Shown: positions 1-8,076 of the stretch, in pieces
How the letters are laid out: the number at the start of each line of letters is the position of its first letter
Position numbering within the stretch: the first letter of the stretch is position 1
NCBI GenBank assembly: GCA_024686215.1
Contig: JAIBDN010000010.1
Location: 1-58,024, forward strand
Source of the DNA: Gammaproteobacteria bacterium
Lineage (GTDB): Bacteria; Pseudomonadota; Gammaproteobacteria; Pseudomonadales; Halieaceae
Direction: 5' to 3'
DNA length: 58,024 nt
The notes under the pieces: model-generated
What the model was told of the DNA's origin: nothing
Seen by the model: the letters and a program-made list of their open reading frames with translations, nothing else
The model's database searches: none
Translations under genes and position numbers: made by a program

Positions 1-2
1 AT

Positions 3-230
3 GCAAGCGTGGCACGGCTGCGCACATCTGCCAACCAGAATACGCGCGGGCAATTACAGGCATTACTCGATGCCCTGCCCGCCTACCCGCAGGAATGGTT
101 ACTGCGCAGCGAGCTACTGGATGTGGCTGACGCCGAATCAGGGGCTTTTATACGCAGCGAATTACAGGACATGGCGAAAAATAACGCGGATTTACAGCGT
201 GTTATTCATCTGGCGCTGGAGACGGCCTGA
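3..230 (+). CDS. C-terminal fragment of an unidentified protein
   Basis: An open frame enters from the left edge of the window and stops at 228-230, giving about 75 residues. It is mostly helical, with the stretch AYPQEWLLRSELLDV near the middle. An internal ATG at 9 exists but has no convincing ribosome site, so I read this as the end of a longer gene that begins outside the window. The Trp-Leu-Leu-Arg pattern vaguely recalls the tail of long bacterial aromatic amino acid hydroxylases, but I cannot support that assignment. It runs convergently into the FadL-type gene with an 11-base gap. Confidence 0.5.
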   Translation, partial: ASVARLRTSANQNTRGQLQALLDALPAYPQEWLLRSELLDVADAESGAFIRSELQDMAKNNADLQRVIHLALETA

Positions 231-241
231 ATTCTATATTG

Positions 242-1513
242 CTAGTGCCAACTGGCGTAAAAAGACAGGAAGGTGAGGCTAACGTTGTTGTATTTACCAC
301 TCACGCCACCCGAGTCGTCTACCGGAAGGTTGCCCTCCCACAGAAAGGTCAAGCCACCACCCAGGGTCAGCGTATCACTGCGCCTGTGCTTGAAGCCGAC
401 GGCGTAGCGATACATATTTCCCAGCGGGATAAAGATCGGTCGGGTGCGGCTGGACATCATGGAAGAGTCATACGAAAAACCGGCAGTAAGCTCCCAGCGC
501 GGCTTCCACTGGTACTCGGCGCCCACGCCACCGTGCCACACATCGCGAAAATCTGCGTTTAACTCGGTAGAGATCCCACCGCCGCCAACCACATCGATGC
601 CGGCATTTACATAGCCAAATTCTGACCATTCATCCCAGGCCACGCTGCCCAGAAGAGCAAGGTCATCACTCCACTGGTGGTGTACCGCGGCACTGATACT
701 CTGCGGCATCTTCATGCCAATGTCGATTTTCGCTCCGGGTGAGACAAAATCAGTATTAGGACTGATGTCCGGCAAGTCGTTCACCCCGGAAATATCCGGC
801 GAATCCTCGAAGTCCAGGTCGGTTTCGGTGAGATAGCGTATGCCAATACGGGTATGTTCCCAGGGTTGCAGCATAACCCCGAAGTTGCCCTGTACCGCAA
901 AGTCAGCATCAGACAGGCGGAACTTGCCCTCCTTACCGTTGGGTATGATGGGCTCAACACGCGACTTGTCATACATATAGCCCAGGGTAAGCGCCGCGCC
1001 GGCACCTACCGACAACCAGTCATTAACCTTGTAGGCAAGGGTGGGCTGTACCTGGGGTGCTACCAGCGTAAGGTTCACGGAACTGCCGCGTCCGATCCAA
1101 TCGTCGCTCCAGTCAAGCGCCAGTCCGAAATAGTTGTGGACACTGACGCCGACACTCAGCCGGTCAGACAGGGGACGGATGTAACCGAAGTTTCCCGCGG
1201 GCACAATACGCTTGTTCAGGCTGCTGGCTTTGCCAGTTGCTGTGTTGTTTTCATTCTTGCTGAACCCCGCGTCGATATACACCGCGAGCGCGCCGGCCAT
1301 CATCTCCGACTTGTCAAAGCGGGTCATGCCGGCGGGGTTGGAAAACACGGTACCGGCGTCGTTGGCCCGCGCCACCATCCCGGCACCACCGTAGCCCACT
1401 TCCGAGGCATTACTCATTTCATAGATGTAAGCGCCACCGGCAAGAGCTGTGCCGGGCAGTGATACCAACGCCGCGATAGTCCAGCCTGTGGCTATACCAA
1501 CTTTAAGCTTCAT
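242..1513 (-). CDS. FadL/TodX-family outer membrane transport protein
   Basis: A 423-residue outer-membrane beta-barrel of the OmpP1/FadL/TodX family, which moves long-chain fatty acids or other hydrophobic compounds across the outer membrane. Residues 1-25 form a signal peptide ending in TALA, followed by mature GGAYIYEMSNASEVGYGGAG. The segment DAGTVFSNPAGMTRF (about residues 52-66) is the family hallmark near the N-terminal hatch (D-x-x-T-x-x-x-NPAGM). The rest is alternating strand-like sequence, and the protein ends in aromatic SFYASWH, as expected of a barrel. Length is typical. It lies 63 bases downstream of a DUF3604 gene on the same strand, so the two may be cotranscribed. Substrate is unknown. 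Confidence 0.88.
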   Translation of the reverse strand: MKLKVGIATGWTIAALVSLPGTALAGGAYIYEMSNASEVGYGGAGMVARANDAGTVFSNPAGMTRFDKSEMMAGALAVYIDAGFSKNENNTATGKASSLNKRIVPAGNFGYIRPLSDRLSVGVSVHNYFGLALDWSDDWIGRGSSVNLTLVAPQVQPTLAYKVNDWLSVGAGAALTLGYMYDKSRVEPIIPNGKEGKFRLSDADFAVQGNFGVMLQPWEHTRIGIRYLTETDLDFEDSPDISGVNDLPDISPNTDFVSPGAKIDIGMKMPQSISAAVHHQWSDDLALLGSVAWDEWSEFGYVNAGIDVVGGGGISTELNADFRDVWHGGVGAEYQWKPRWELTAGFSYDSSMMSSRTRPIFIPLGNMYRYAVGFKHRRSDTLTLGGGLTFLWEGNLPVDDSGGVSGKYNNVSLTFLSFYASWH

Positions 1514-1576
1514 ATTTGCTCAACTATCTTCTAAAACAGCAGTTTTTGTACCACATTTCTACGCAGGAGGCATCGG

Positions 1577-3418
1577 TTATTCAGGAGCCGGCGTGTACCA
1601 GATGGGTGAGGACCAGGCGCGCTCCTGCAGAGTCGCCGGAATGCCATCGGGGATGGGCAGGCCACTTGCTACCGAGTCATAGGTTGACCAGCGTGGCGTG
1701 GGGATCTCCATCACGCGCACGTAGTACACGGCCTTTTGCGCGGGATCAAAATCGGGATCGGTCCACACCGCGCTGAGCTGGGAGTCACCGATGTCATTGG
1801 TGTAGGTGGCTTTCTTTACATCCACGGTATTACCGACGGGTGGTATCTTACCGGTTTTCGGATCAGCCTTGCGCTCGTCTGACAGAGCAACATCATAAAT
1901 TTTCTCATCGGTGCGCCCCCACTTGTTGATAAAGCCCTTGATGATTTGAATGCGATCGAGATTACCGCTCTCCGGATCTTTCAGCGCCCAAACGGCAAAG
2001 GTTGGCGCCTTACCCGCTTTCTTGGGCAGATCACTGCCCATGGGTACCCCGCCTTTATAGGCTTTCTCGACAAATTTCTTGTCATCGACCAGTTTTTTGG
2101 AATAACCCCAGCCGCCAAAAAAGCGCAGGCGGATCAGCGTGCCCGAGGTGCCGTAAGTCTCCCTGGATTGCATGGCATCAAAGATGGCGCCACGGGTATT
2201 TTCGGCCGCCCAAACCGCTGTAGTTCCCGCTGAGCCAAGGCGCGAGGGTAAGTCACCAGACGCATTAGGAGCCGGATTAAGACGTTTCTGCGGCGTGTCC
2301 TCCAGGGCACCATGGGAACCGTGAAAGTTGAACTCCTCATTATTGGAATAGCCGGAGTGGCTGTCTGCGCCAGATACGATGCCGAACTTAAACGGATTGC
2401 TACCGAGGGTATTTTCCAGAATCATGCCCTCAACCAGGCCCTGACGTATGAAGCCGTACTTGATCTGGCTGGGTTGGCCGACATTGATCATATTGGGGAA
2501 CATTTCGAAATTGGCAAATTCATCATTGGGCGACATCGCAGGATGCGTATCGGATTGGCCCTTGGTCTGGATAATCTCGGTTAGCGGCTCGTTCGCCTGC
2601 TGCCGCTTGGCGTAGCGGGCATCCATGGCCCCCCCCAGAAATTTATTGGGAGAGTACATCCAGCCATCGGAAACATTGCCGTTATGAGGCACCGCAAAGT
2701 TTTCTTTGCCATCCGTGCGCTGTAATTCCTGGTATGTCCAGAGATCCTCAGGATAGATAGAGTCGAAGCCGGAAAAAGGTGCCACAGGCCCGGTATCATC
2801 GCGGAAGAAAACATTGCGATGCATATTCCGGCCATTGGGAATCGACGTCCACTCAAAGGCTATCAAGGTGGTGAACTTGCCCGGATCATTGTACTTGTTG
2901 GTCACCTCGACATAGTTCTGCCAATTGCTCTGCATCAAAGCGGGCTCCACAAACTGTGGCATCGCCGTGCTGGTGATTATCGAATGGAGAATTTCCTCCA
3001 CGCCTTCAGGGTCATTTTTCTGCAGCTTCTTCCCCAGATCCGTCTTGGCCAGCGGGTCACTCTTGTCGATAAGCCGCGGCATCACACCGAAGTACTCGGC
3101 ATGGTCGGTGATCGCCATAAAGTCATAGGGTGTCTTGCGCTTGATCTTGTTCTGGGTGGACAGGGTATGCAGTACAACTTCCTCCCCTCGCCCGTAGCGA
3201 TAGGTATCATCCCAGGACTGACGACTGCCGGCGGCAAACGCATCCGGTGAGTTGCTGGTGTGCAGGTGCTGCTCACCAAAATAGACATTCTTCAGCGGAT
3301 TGGGTTTACCGGCGTCCCTCCCGGGCTCTCCAGCGGAATCTGCCCATCCATATTGGCTGGCCAGCAGTGCCATAAGCAGAGCACCCAGTGGTTTTCTCGG
3401 AAGTTGTAAGCGTTCCAT
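1577..3418 (-). CDS. DUF3604 protein, paralogue 1 (secreted PHP-like hydrolase candidate)
   Basis: A 613-residue member of the DUF3604 family (no established function). I chose the ATG at 3418 because a signal peptide follows directly, ending near WADS; an in-frame GTG at 3445 would add nine residues. Motifs resembling the metal sites of PHP phosphoesterases are in order: GEQHLHTSNSPDAF (H-x-H), MAITDHAEYFG (D-H), VPHNGN (H) and GADSHSG (D-x-H). The C-terminal third holds conserved SGTLIRLRFFGGW and RAWSSPIWYTPA. These motifs suggest a periplasmic metal-dependent hydrolase; that is inference. It is clearly paralogous to the gene at 8077-9981, and it sits between a FadL porin and a divergent AraC regulator. 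Confidence 0.85.
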   Translation of the reverse strand: MERLQLPRKPLGALLMALLASQYGWADSAGEPGRDAGKPNPLKNVYFGEQHLHTSNSPDAFAAGSRQSWDDTYRYGRGEEVVLHTLSTQNKIKRKTPYDFMAITDHAEYFGVMPRLIDKSDPLAKTDLGKKLQKNDPEGVEEILHSIITSTAMPQFVEPALMQSNWQNYVEVTNKYNDPGKFTTLIAFEWTSIPNGRNMHRNVFFRDDTGPVAPFSGFDSIYPEDLWTYQELQRTDGKENFAVPHNGNVSDGWMYSPNKFLGGAMDARYAKRQQANEPLTEIIQTKGQSDTHPAMSPNDEFANFEMFPNMINVGQPSQIKYGFIRQGLVEGMILENTLGSNPFKFGIVSGADSHSGYSNNEEFNFHGSHGALEDTPQKRLNPAPNASGDLPSRLGSAGTTAVWAAENTRGAIFDAMQSRETYGTSGTLIRLRFFGGWGYSKKLVDDKKFVEKAYKGGVPMGSDLPKKAGKAPTFAVWALKDPESGNLDRIQIIKGFINKWGRTDEKIYDVALSDERKADPKTGKIPPVGNTVDVKKATYTNDIGDSQLSAVWTDPDFDPAQKAVYYVRVMEIPTPRWSTYDSVASGLPIPDGIPATLQERAWSSPIWYTPAPE

Positions 3419-3565
3419 ATCGTCATCAATCCCTTGTATTTGCACAATCCGCTGACATTAGCTGGAGTAAAACGCCAATGCCTATCGGCCGGTAGCCAGC
3501 TTGTCCGATCAGCGCAAATTTTACTATGCAGTTTTCGAAAATAGCGTCTCATCAGCATAGAAAAC

Positions 3566-3579
3566 CTGATATAAATCAG
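3566..3579. promoter_or_regulatory. Small palindrome in the DUF3604/AraC divergent intergenic region
   Basis: The 224-base gap between the divergent DUF3604 and AraC genes must hold promoters for both. Within it CTGATATAAATCAG forms arms CTGAT/ATCAG around four bases, and ATCAG-like pieces recur nearby. It could be a regulator site, but palindromes this short occur by chance, and AraC proteins usually bind direct repeats. Confidence 0.25.
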
Positions 3580-3642
3580 TAGATCAGCCGAATCGGATGC
3601 GCTAGGCTTACTCGCGAATTTCAGCAATAGCGAAAGTTTTCT

Positions 3643-4614
3643 ATGGACCTACCTGCAGGCCAACAATGTACCCATTCTGTAGAGGAACAGGCCCTGTCTG
3701 TTGAACCCTGGGAGATAAGCCTGCGCCAGATCTCGGGTGGTCCGTTCCTGGGCAACATGCACATCGCCAGCCTGGGTGACATCCTGCTGTACCGGGACTG
3801 TTGGTCCCAGCGCACACTCGCCACCGGAGCGCTGCCCAAAGGCTATTTCCTGCTTGGTACTGGCGTGAACACTGCAAGCGGCATCCAATGGTGCGGATCC
3901 GATACCAATGATCGCTTGCTGGCCGTAGCGCCACCGAACACAGAAGTTGACTTCATAATGCCGGCCCATTCAGCGTATATCGCGGTACTGCTGCCTATCA
4001 GCTATTGGAATTTGATATTTGGCGAAGTAAACGCAGATAAATCTGCCGGCTCGGCCTTATTACATTTACCCTGCAATTCGGTGCGGGGAAAGCGTTTCGT
4101 CAGGCGCCTTAATCAAATGATCGACAGGTATCAGTTTAACCCGGCTCTACTGAACAACGCCCAGGAGCAGCGAACAGCTCAAACATCGCTACTCGATGAT
4201 TTGGCAGTGGTCGCCAGCGAGCCTGGAAAAATCAAGGTTCGCGAGAAGGCTGGGCGCCGGACTTTGAAAAGAGCACTCGAGCATGGTGAAAACTTACGTG
4301 AAAAAATCAGCGTGCCACGTTTCGCCGAACAATTGGAAGTTAGCCAGCGCAGCCTGGAGTTATCCTTCAAGCAATGTTTAGGTATCACACCTCGACAATA
4401 CCTTAGCCTTCAACGCATGCATGGCGTGCACACTGAGCTGCTGCAGCGCGCGCCATATTCTCGCTGCGTCACTGCAGTCGCCACCGCCTGGGGCTTCACT
4501 GAACTGGGACGCTTTGCCAGCGAGTACAGGCGAGTGTTCGGAGAATTACCCACGCACACTCTAAACCGAGAGCAACAACGCACGCCCCGAAGTCTTCGAG
4601 AGTTCTTGCACTAG
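3643..4614 (+). CDS. AraC-family transcriptional regulator
   Basis: A 323-residue regulator. Residues 1-200 form a sensor-like region without a recognisable motif. The C-terminal 100 residues carry the two helix-turn-helix units of the AraC/XylS family: VPRFAEQLEVSQRSLELSF for the first, and the second around AVATAWGFTELGRFASEYRR, followed by FGELPTHTL, which corresponds to the family's usual F-G-x-x-P-S-x-x-R tail. The ATG at 3643 has GCGAAAG about seven bases upstream. It is divergent from the DUF3604/FadL genes and followed by a GST gene on the same strand. By position it probably regulates the DUF3604 block; the effector is unknown. Confidence 0.88.
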   Translation: MDLPAGQQCTHSVEEQALSVEPWEISLRQISGGPFLGNMHIASLGDILLYRDCWSQRTLATGALPKGYFLLGTGVNTASGIQWCGSDTNDRLLAVAPPNTEVDFIMPAHSAYIAVLLPISYWNLIFGEVNADKSAGSALLHLPCNSVRGKRFVRRLNQMIDRYQFNPALLNNAQEQRTAQTSLLDDLAVVASEPGKIKVREKAGRRTLKRALEHGENLREKISVPRFAEQLEVSQRSLELSFKQCLGITPRQYLSLQRMHGVHTELLQRAPYSRCVTAVATAWGFTELGRFASEYRRVFGELPTHTLNREQQRTPRSLREFLH

Positions 4615-4700
4615 TAATTGCCAGCATCATGAGGGAGGTTACTTGATGCTGCCAAAGAATCCTGCGGAGACTATACCTATTGAATGGTATAGCCTGGTGA

Positions 4701-5849
4701 ATGCCTCAAAAAAATTGGAAATTGTATATGACTGCGCCAGCGAATGAGCATCCGGGTATCTACCAGCACCTGGCCCACGAGGTGTCTCTTTACTCGGGAA
4801 AAACCCGGGCCTATCTGCGCTACAAGAAAATTCCTTTTGAGGAACAGCTATCACTGCAATTGCACAACCGGATTAAAACTGAAATAGGTAAAAAAATTGT
4901 TCCCGTTGTTGTCACACCGGAAGGCGAATACCTACAAGACACAACGGTGATTATTGATCGCCTGGAGCAGCGCTTCCCAACACCCTCGGTCTACCCCGAC
5001 ACACCTGCGCAGAAGCTGGTCGCTCTGCTTTTGGAACTTTACGGCGATGAGTGGTTGGTGATGCCGGCGATGCACTACCGCTGGCAGTACAAGCGCTATA
5101 ACCTCGGGTTCATCCTGGAACAGTTCGGCGATGCCTTGAAGCCGCACTGGCCCCGGTGGCTAAAAAAGACTATCGCCCTGCCCATGGCTCTATTCTTTGG
5201 CATTGGCTATCGCCCCCTGTTCGGTATGAACCGGCACACGCAGCCCGAGGTCGAAAAAAGTACCGAGCAGTTCCTTAAAGATTTTGATCGCCACCTGCAG
5301 GACCACGACTTCCTGCTAGGCAGCAGGCCTTCGATTGGGGACTTCGGGTTGGTGGCACCTCTGTACGCCCACTTGGCGCGGGACCCGTACCCCAAGCAAC
5401 TAATGCAGCGCATCGCCCCCAACGTATTCGCCTGGACCCAAAGAATGCAGAACCCCTCTGGAGAAGACGGGGAGTTTCTAACCAACGACGAAATTCCGGA
5501 AACTCTCTACCCCATACTGCAGCGTATGTTCACTGAACAGTTTCCGCCGTTGATCGACACCCTGCACAAGGTCGCCGACTGGGTAGAGAAACACCCGGAC
5601 CAGCGCACCCTACCCCGCCATGTGGGCAGGCATCAATTCAGGTTGGGGGATGCGACGGCCAAGCGCTGTGCCATTCCGTTTCAGCAATGGATGTTCCAAC
5701 GGCCTTTGGATTTTTACCAATCGTTAAGCCCCACCGACAAGGAGGGGATTGACCCACTGATGAAACAGCTGGGCGGGTTTGAGGGGCTGCAGGAGGTTAT
5801 TCCTGTCAGGCTGGATTACCTGAACCACGAGCTTGTCGTGTCGGCCTGA
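4701..5849 (+). CDS. Long glutathione S-transferase family protein
   Basis: A 382-residue cytoplasmic protein. Residues 20-105 look like a thioredoxin-fold GST N-domain: strand-helix start HEVSLYSGKTRAYLRYKKIP, then VPVVVTPEGEYLQDTTVI, giving the cis-proline region and the acidic-Thr glutathione contact. Residues 150-280 fit the all-helical C-domain, including LLGSRPSIGDFGLVAPLYAH. About 100 extra residues follow, so it is longer than classical GSTs of 200-230 residues; long forms of about 380 residues exist. An alternative start is the in-frame ATG at 4728. It is convergent with hupE. Its substrate is unknown; detoxification of whatever hydrophobic compound the block handles is a guess. Confidence 0.8.
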   Translation: MPQKNWKLYMTAPANEHPGIYQHLAHEVSLYSGKTRAYLRYKKIPFEEQLSLQLHNRIKTEIGKKIVPVVVTPEGEYLQDTTVIIDRLEQRFPTPSVYPDTPAQKLVALLLELYGDEWLVMPAMHYRWQYKRYNLGFILEQFGDALKPHWPRWLKKTIALPMALFFGIGYRPLFGMNRHTQPEVEKSTEQFLKDFDRHLQDHDFLLGSRPSIGDFGLVAPLYAHLARDPYPKQLMQRIAPNVFAWTQRMQNPSGEDGEFLTNDEIPETLYPILQRMFTEQFPPLIDTLHKVADWVEKHPDQRTLPRHVGRHQFRLGDATAKRCAIPFQQWMFQRPLDFYQSLSPTDKEGIDPLMKQLGGFEGLQEVIPVRLDYLNHELVVSA

Positions 5850-5866
5850 GTAATCTCTCGTCTTTC

Positions 5867-6898
5867 CTAAACCACTAATGAACCAACAGTCCGCTCAATC
5901 GTCCAGAACGCCGCCAGCCCACCAATCGCGTAAGGCGTGGCTCGGGCCAGCACCAGGGCAGAGTGACCGTGAATACGGTGCAGACCAGCCAGTAGCAGCG
6001 ACACAGCCACCACGAACAGCACCTGCCCGGTCTCCACGCCCAGGTTGAACATCAACAGGGTTAGTGGAATATCGTACTGCGGCACTCCTATCTCAGACAG
6101 GGCGCCGGCAAACCCAAGGCCGTGCACCAATCCGAAAGTGAACGCAACCATCCAGGGAAAGCGCTCCGACAGAGTGATTTCCCCCTGATTTTTGCGTACC
6201 ACCTCAACGGCAAGCAGCACGATACTCAGGGAAATCACTGCCTCGGTAGGCGCCGGTGGAACGTGCACCAGATCAAGGGTAGCCAGGGCCAGGGTCAGGC
6301 TGTGGGCGATGGTAAAGGCGGTAACAGTTTTCAGCAGGGGCCAAATACCATTTACTATGAGCAGCAGAGTGAGCAGGAACAGCAGGTGATCGAAGCCCTC
6401 GAGGATATGAATGGTTCCCATCTGCCAGTAGGAGACGGCCAACTCGGTGCGGGTAGACTTCTCCGGTATGGTGAAAGACACGTTGCCTGAGCGCAGCATC
6501 GCAGAATGTTCGGTACCATCGCGCAGGGTGACCCGCACCATCACATCCATGGGGATTGCGGGCAGCCCATCGATAATCAGTGTACTGCCGTTCAGCGCCC
6601 TGCCATCAGAATGGAATGTGGCATTGTAGACTTGCGCACCGAGCATTTTCCGGCTGGAGCCAGGCCCGACGGGCTTGAGAAATTCCGGCAGCACCGGTGT
6701 CGCAGCCACCGGTGCGTTCTCTACCAAAGGTACCTTCCAGGTAATATCCACCCACCCGTTATCGCCTTCGTTGACATCCAGCGTGGCCGGGCGGAATTCA
6801 TCGGCAAAAACGCTACCGGGCGCGGTAATCAGCAGAAGCAGCATACAGCAGCGCAGATAGGAACGGATTACAGTTATGGCAGCAGACCCTGAGCTCAC
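5867..6898 (-). CDS. HupE/UreJ-family membrane protein
   Basis: A 343-residue inner-membrane protein. A signal peptide/first membrane segment (about 11-32) is followed by a periplasmic domain of about 120 residues and then six or seven membrane helices. HupE/UreJ signatures are visible: HILEGFDHLLFLLTLLL, FTIAHSLTLALA and FGLVHGLGFAGAL, whose histidines are expected to line a metal path. Classical HupE/UreJ proteins (about 200 residues) import nickel or cobalt; the form with an N-terminal periplasmic domain is common in marine bacteria and poorly characterised. Its start overlaps the PpiC stop by four bases (ATGA), so the two are translationally coupled. A metal-supply role for the neighbouring DUF3604 enzymes is inference. 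Confidence 0.85.
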   Translation of the reverse strand: MSSGSAAITVIRSYLRCCMLLLLITAPGSVFADEFRPATLDVNEGDNGWVDITWKVPLVENAPVAATPVLPEFLKPVGPGSSRKMLGAQVYNATFHSDGRALNGSTLIIDGLPAIPMDVMVRVTLRDGTEHSAMLRSGNVSFTIPEKSTRTELAVSYWQMGTIHILEGFDHLLFLLTLLLIVNGIWPLLKTVTAFTIAHSLTLALATLDLVHVPPAPTEAVISLSIVLLAVEVVRKNQGEITLSERFPWMVAFTFGLVHGLGFAGALSEIGVPQYDIPLTLLMFNLGVETGQVLFVVAVSLLLAGLHRIHGHSALVLARATPYAIGGLAAFWTIERTVGSLVV

Positions 6899-7812
6899 TG
6901 CTCTGTCCCTGTAGTGTTTGATGGACCTTTTGGGGGCTCCAGCACACTGCCAGGGGCAAGCCCTGCATCCTCAACGACGATGGTGTAGCGGCTCTTGAGG
7001 CCCTCATAGAACTTCTTGTTGAAGGTGCCCATTTCTTCGCGCTGCCAGCCTTCTAGCACCTGCGACCGGACATCCGCCAATGCGGGTTCCGGTGCTTGCA
7101 CTCGCTCAAAAATATACACCAGGTGCACACCAAAGCCGGATAATACTGGACCATGCCAGACGCCCGGCTCAAGGCCTATCAGCGACTGGGTAAAACCGCT
7201 ACCGAGACGCTTGCGCACTTCCAATTCTGTCGCGGAATTAAAATAGTTGGGCAGCATAAAGCTGTCCCCCGCCTGCAAGGTCTCCGGGTCGGGCACACCG
7301 GCGGCCGTTAACTCTGCCAATACCGTATTTGCATCGTCTAGCGTAGCTTCATCTCTGGCGTCCGGGTCGAAGAACACCTGGACAAAGCTGATCATGTCCG
7401 GGGCGCGAAACTGGTCAATATTATCCTGCAAATAGCGCTGCAATTCGGCCTCATCCGGGTCGTCCACTTTCGCCAGATCACTGGTCAGGAATTCAAGTCG
7501 CTGCGCCATGCGCCGACGAAAAATCGCATCGTCCTGGGTCAAGCCCATAGCCACCGCCTGACGGTAGAGTATCTCCTCTCGCACAAAGCCATCGATCACG
7601 CCGCCCAGTTCCTCGCGTGTTGGTGGGCGATTCCAGCGGGCTTTCCATTGCGCGGCAAAGCCATTAACGCGATTGGCATCGACCAAAACGGTCAAATCGG
7701 CTTCCTGCTCTTCCGGATCACCGAACAAGCCATAGGCAGCGTAAATACAGGCGCCGATCAACAGGAATTGAATCAATGGTTCTTTAAACAAGCGGATAAC
7801 GCTATTACTCAC
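6895..7812 (-). CDS. PpiC-type (parvulin) peptidyl-prolyl isomerase, membrane-anchored
   Basis: A 305-residue protein. A membrane anchor, FLLIGACIYAAYGLFG, lies at about residues 16-31, so the rest should face the periplasm. Residues 40-130 are a SurA/PpiD-like helical chaperone segment (FVREEILYRQAVAMGL; RRRMAQRLEFL). Residues 135-265 form the parvulin domain, ending LSGFGVHLVYIFER, which matches the usual S-x-x-G-x-H-I/L-x-x-V. The entry strand reads MISFVQVFFDP instead of the usual A-R-H-I-L, so catalytic activity may be altered. It is coupled by ATGA overlap to the HupE gene. Its likely role is folding of exported proteins, possibly the DUF3604 or porin neighbours. Confidence 0.85.
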   Translation of the reverse strand: MSNSVIRLFKEPLIQFLLIGACIYAAYGLFGDPEEQEADLTVLVDANRVNGFAAQWKARWNRPPTREELGGVIDGFVREEILYRQAVAMGLTQDDAIFRRRMAQRLEFLTSDLAKVDDPDEAELQRYLQDNIDQFRAPDMISFVQVFFDPDARDEATLDDANTVLAELTAAGVPDPETLQAGDSFMLPNYFNSATELEVRKRLGSGFTQSLIGLEPGVWHGPVLSGFGVHLVYIFERVQAPEPALADVRSQVLEGWQREEMGTFNKKFYEGLKSRYTIVVEDAGLAPGSVLEPPKGPSNTTGTEQ

Positions 7813-7905
7813 GAAAAATAGTCCTGATACGAGAGGGGGGGCGAATATAACAAATGATGTAGATTTCCTGAAGTCGCTAAGGTAATTAGCCTGATCTCAG
7901 CGCAA

Positions 7906-8009
7906 GGGGTCAGGTCTTGAATGGTGAATTGTCATTCGACCAGGAATGGATCAGGTCCGGATTCAATCTCTTCCTGGATTTTACGATTCAAGACCTGATC
8001 CTATTCCCC
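7906..8009. repeat. REP/MITE-like hairpin element
   Basis: A roughly 100-base imperfect palindrome in the gap between the PpiC and DUF3604 genes. The outer arms are GGGTCAGGTCTTGAAT (7907-7922) and ATTCAAGACCTGATC (7986-8000). Nested inside are CCAGGAA (7940-7946) and TTCCTGG (7971-7977). The GGGGTCAGGTCTTG motif is one I associate with repeats mobilised by REP-associated tyrosine transposases (Y1/RAYT) in gammaproteobacteria. No transposase lies in this window, so it would be moved in trans. As RNA it would fold into a long hairpin between two same-strand genes and could limit read-through. Confidence 0.65.
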
Positions 8010-8076
8010 GCTACCAGGTGTGAAAAATCCTTCGAGCCAGCGAACAAAACAGGAAGAAAATGGCCTTCATTCAAGG

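Noticed and set aside
854..1462. 202-codon rightward frame opposite the FadL gene
   Set aside because: Antisense to a clear outer-membrane protein; no ribosome site and no domain.
3649..3969. Leftward frames opposite the AraC gene
   Set aside because: Antisense to the start of a well-supported regulator; no coding features.
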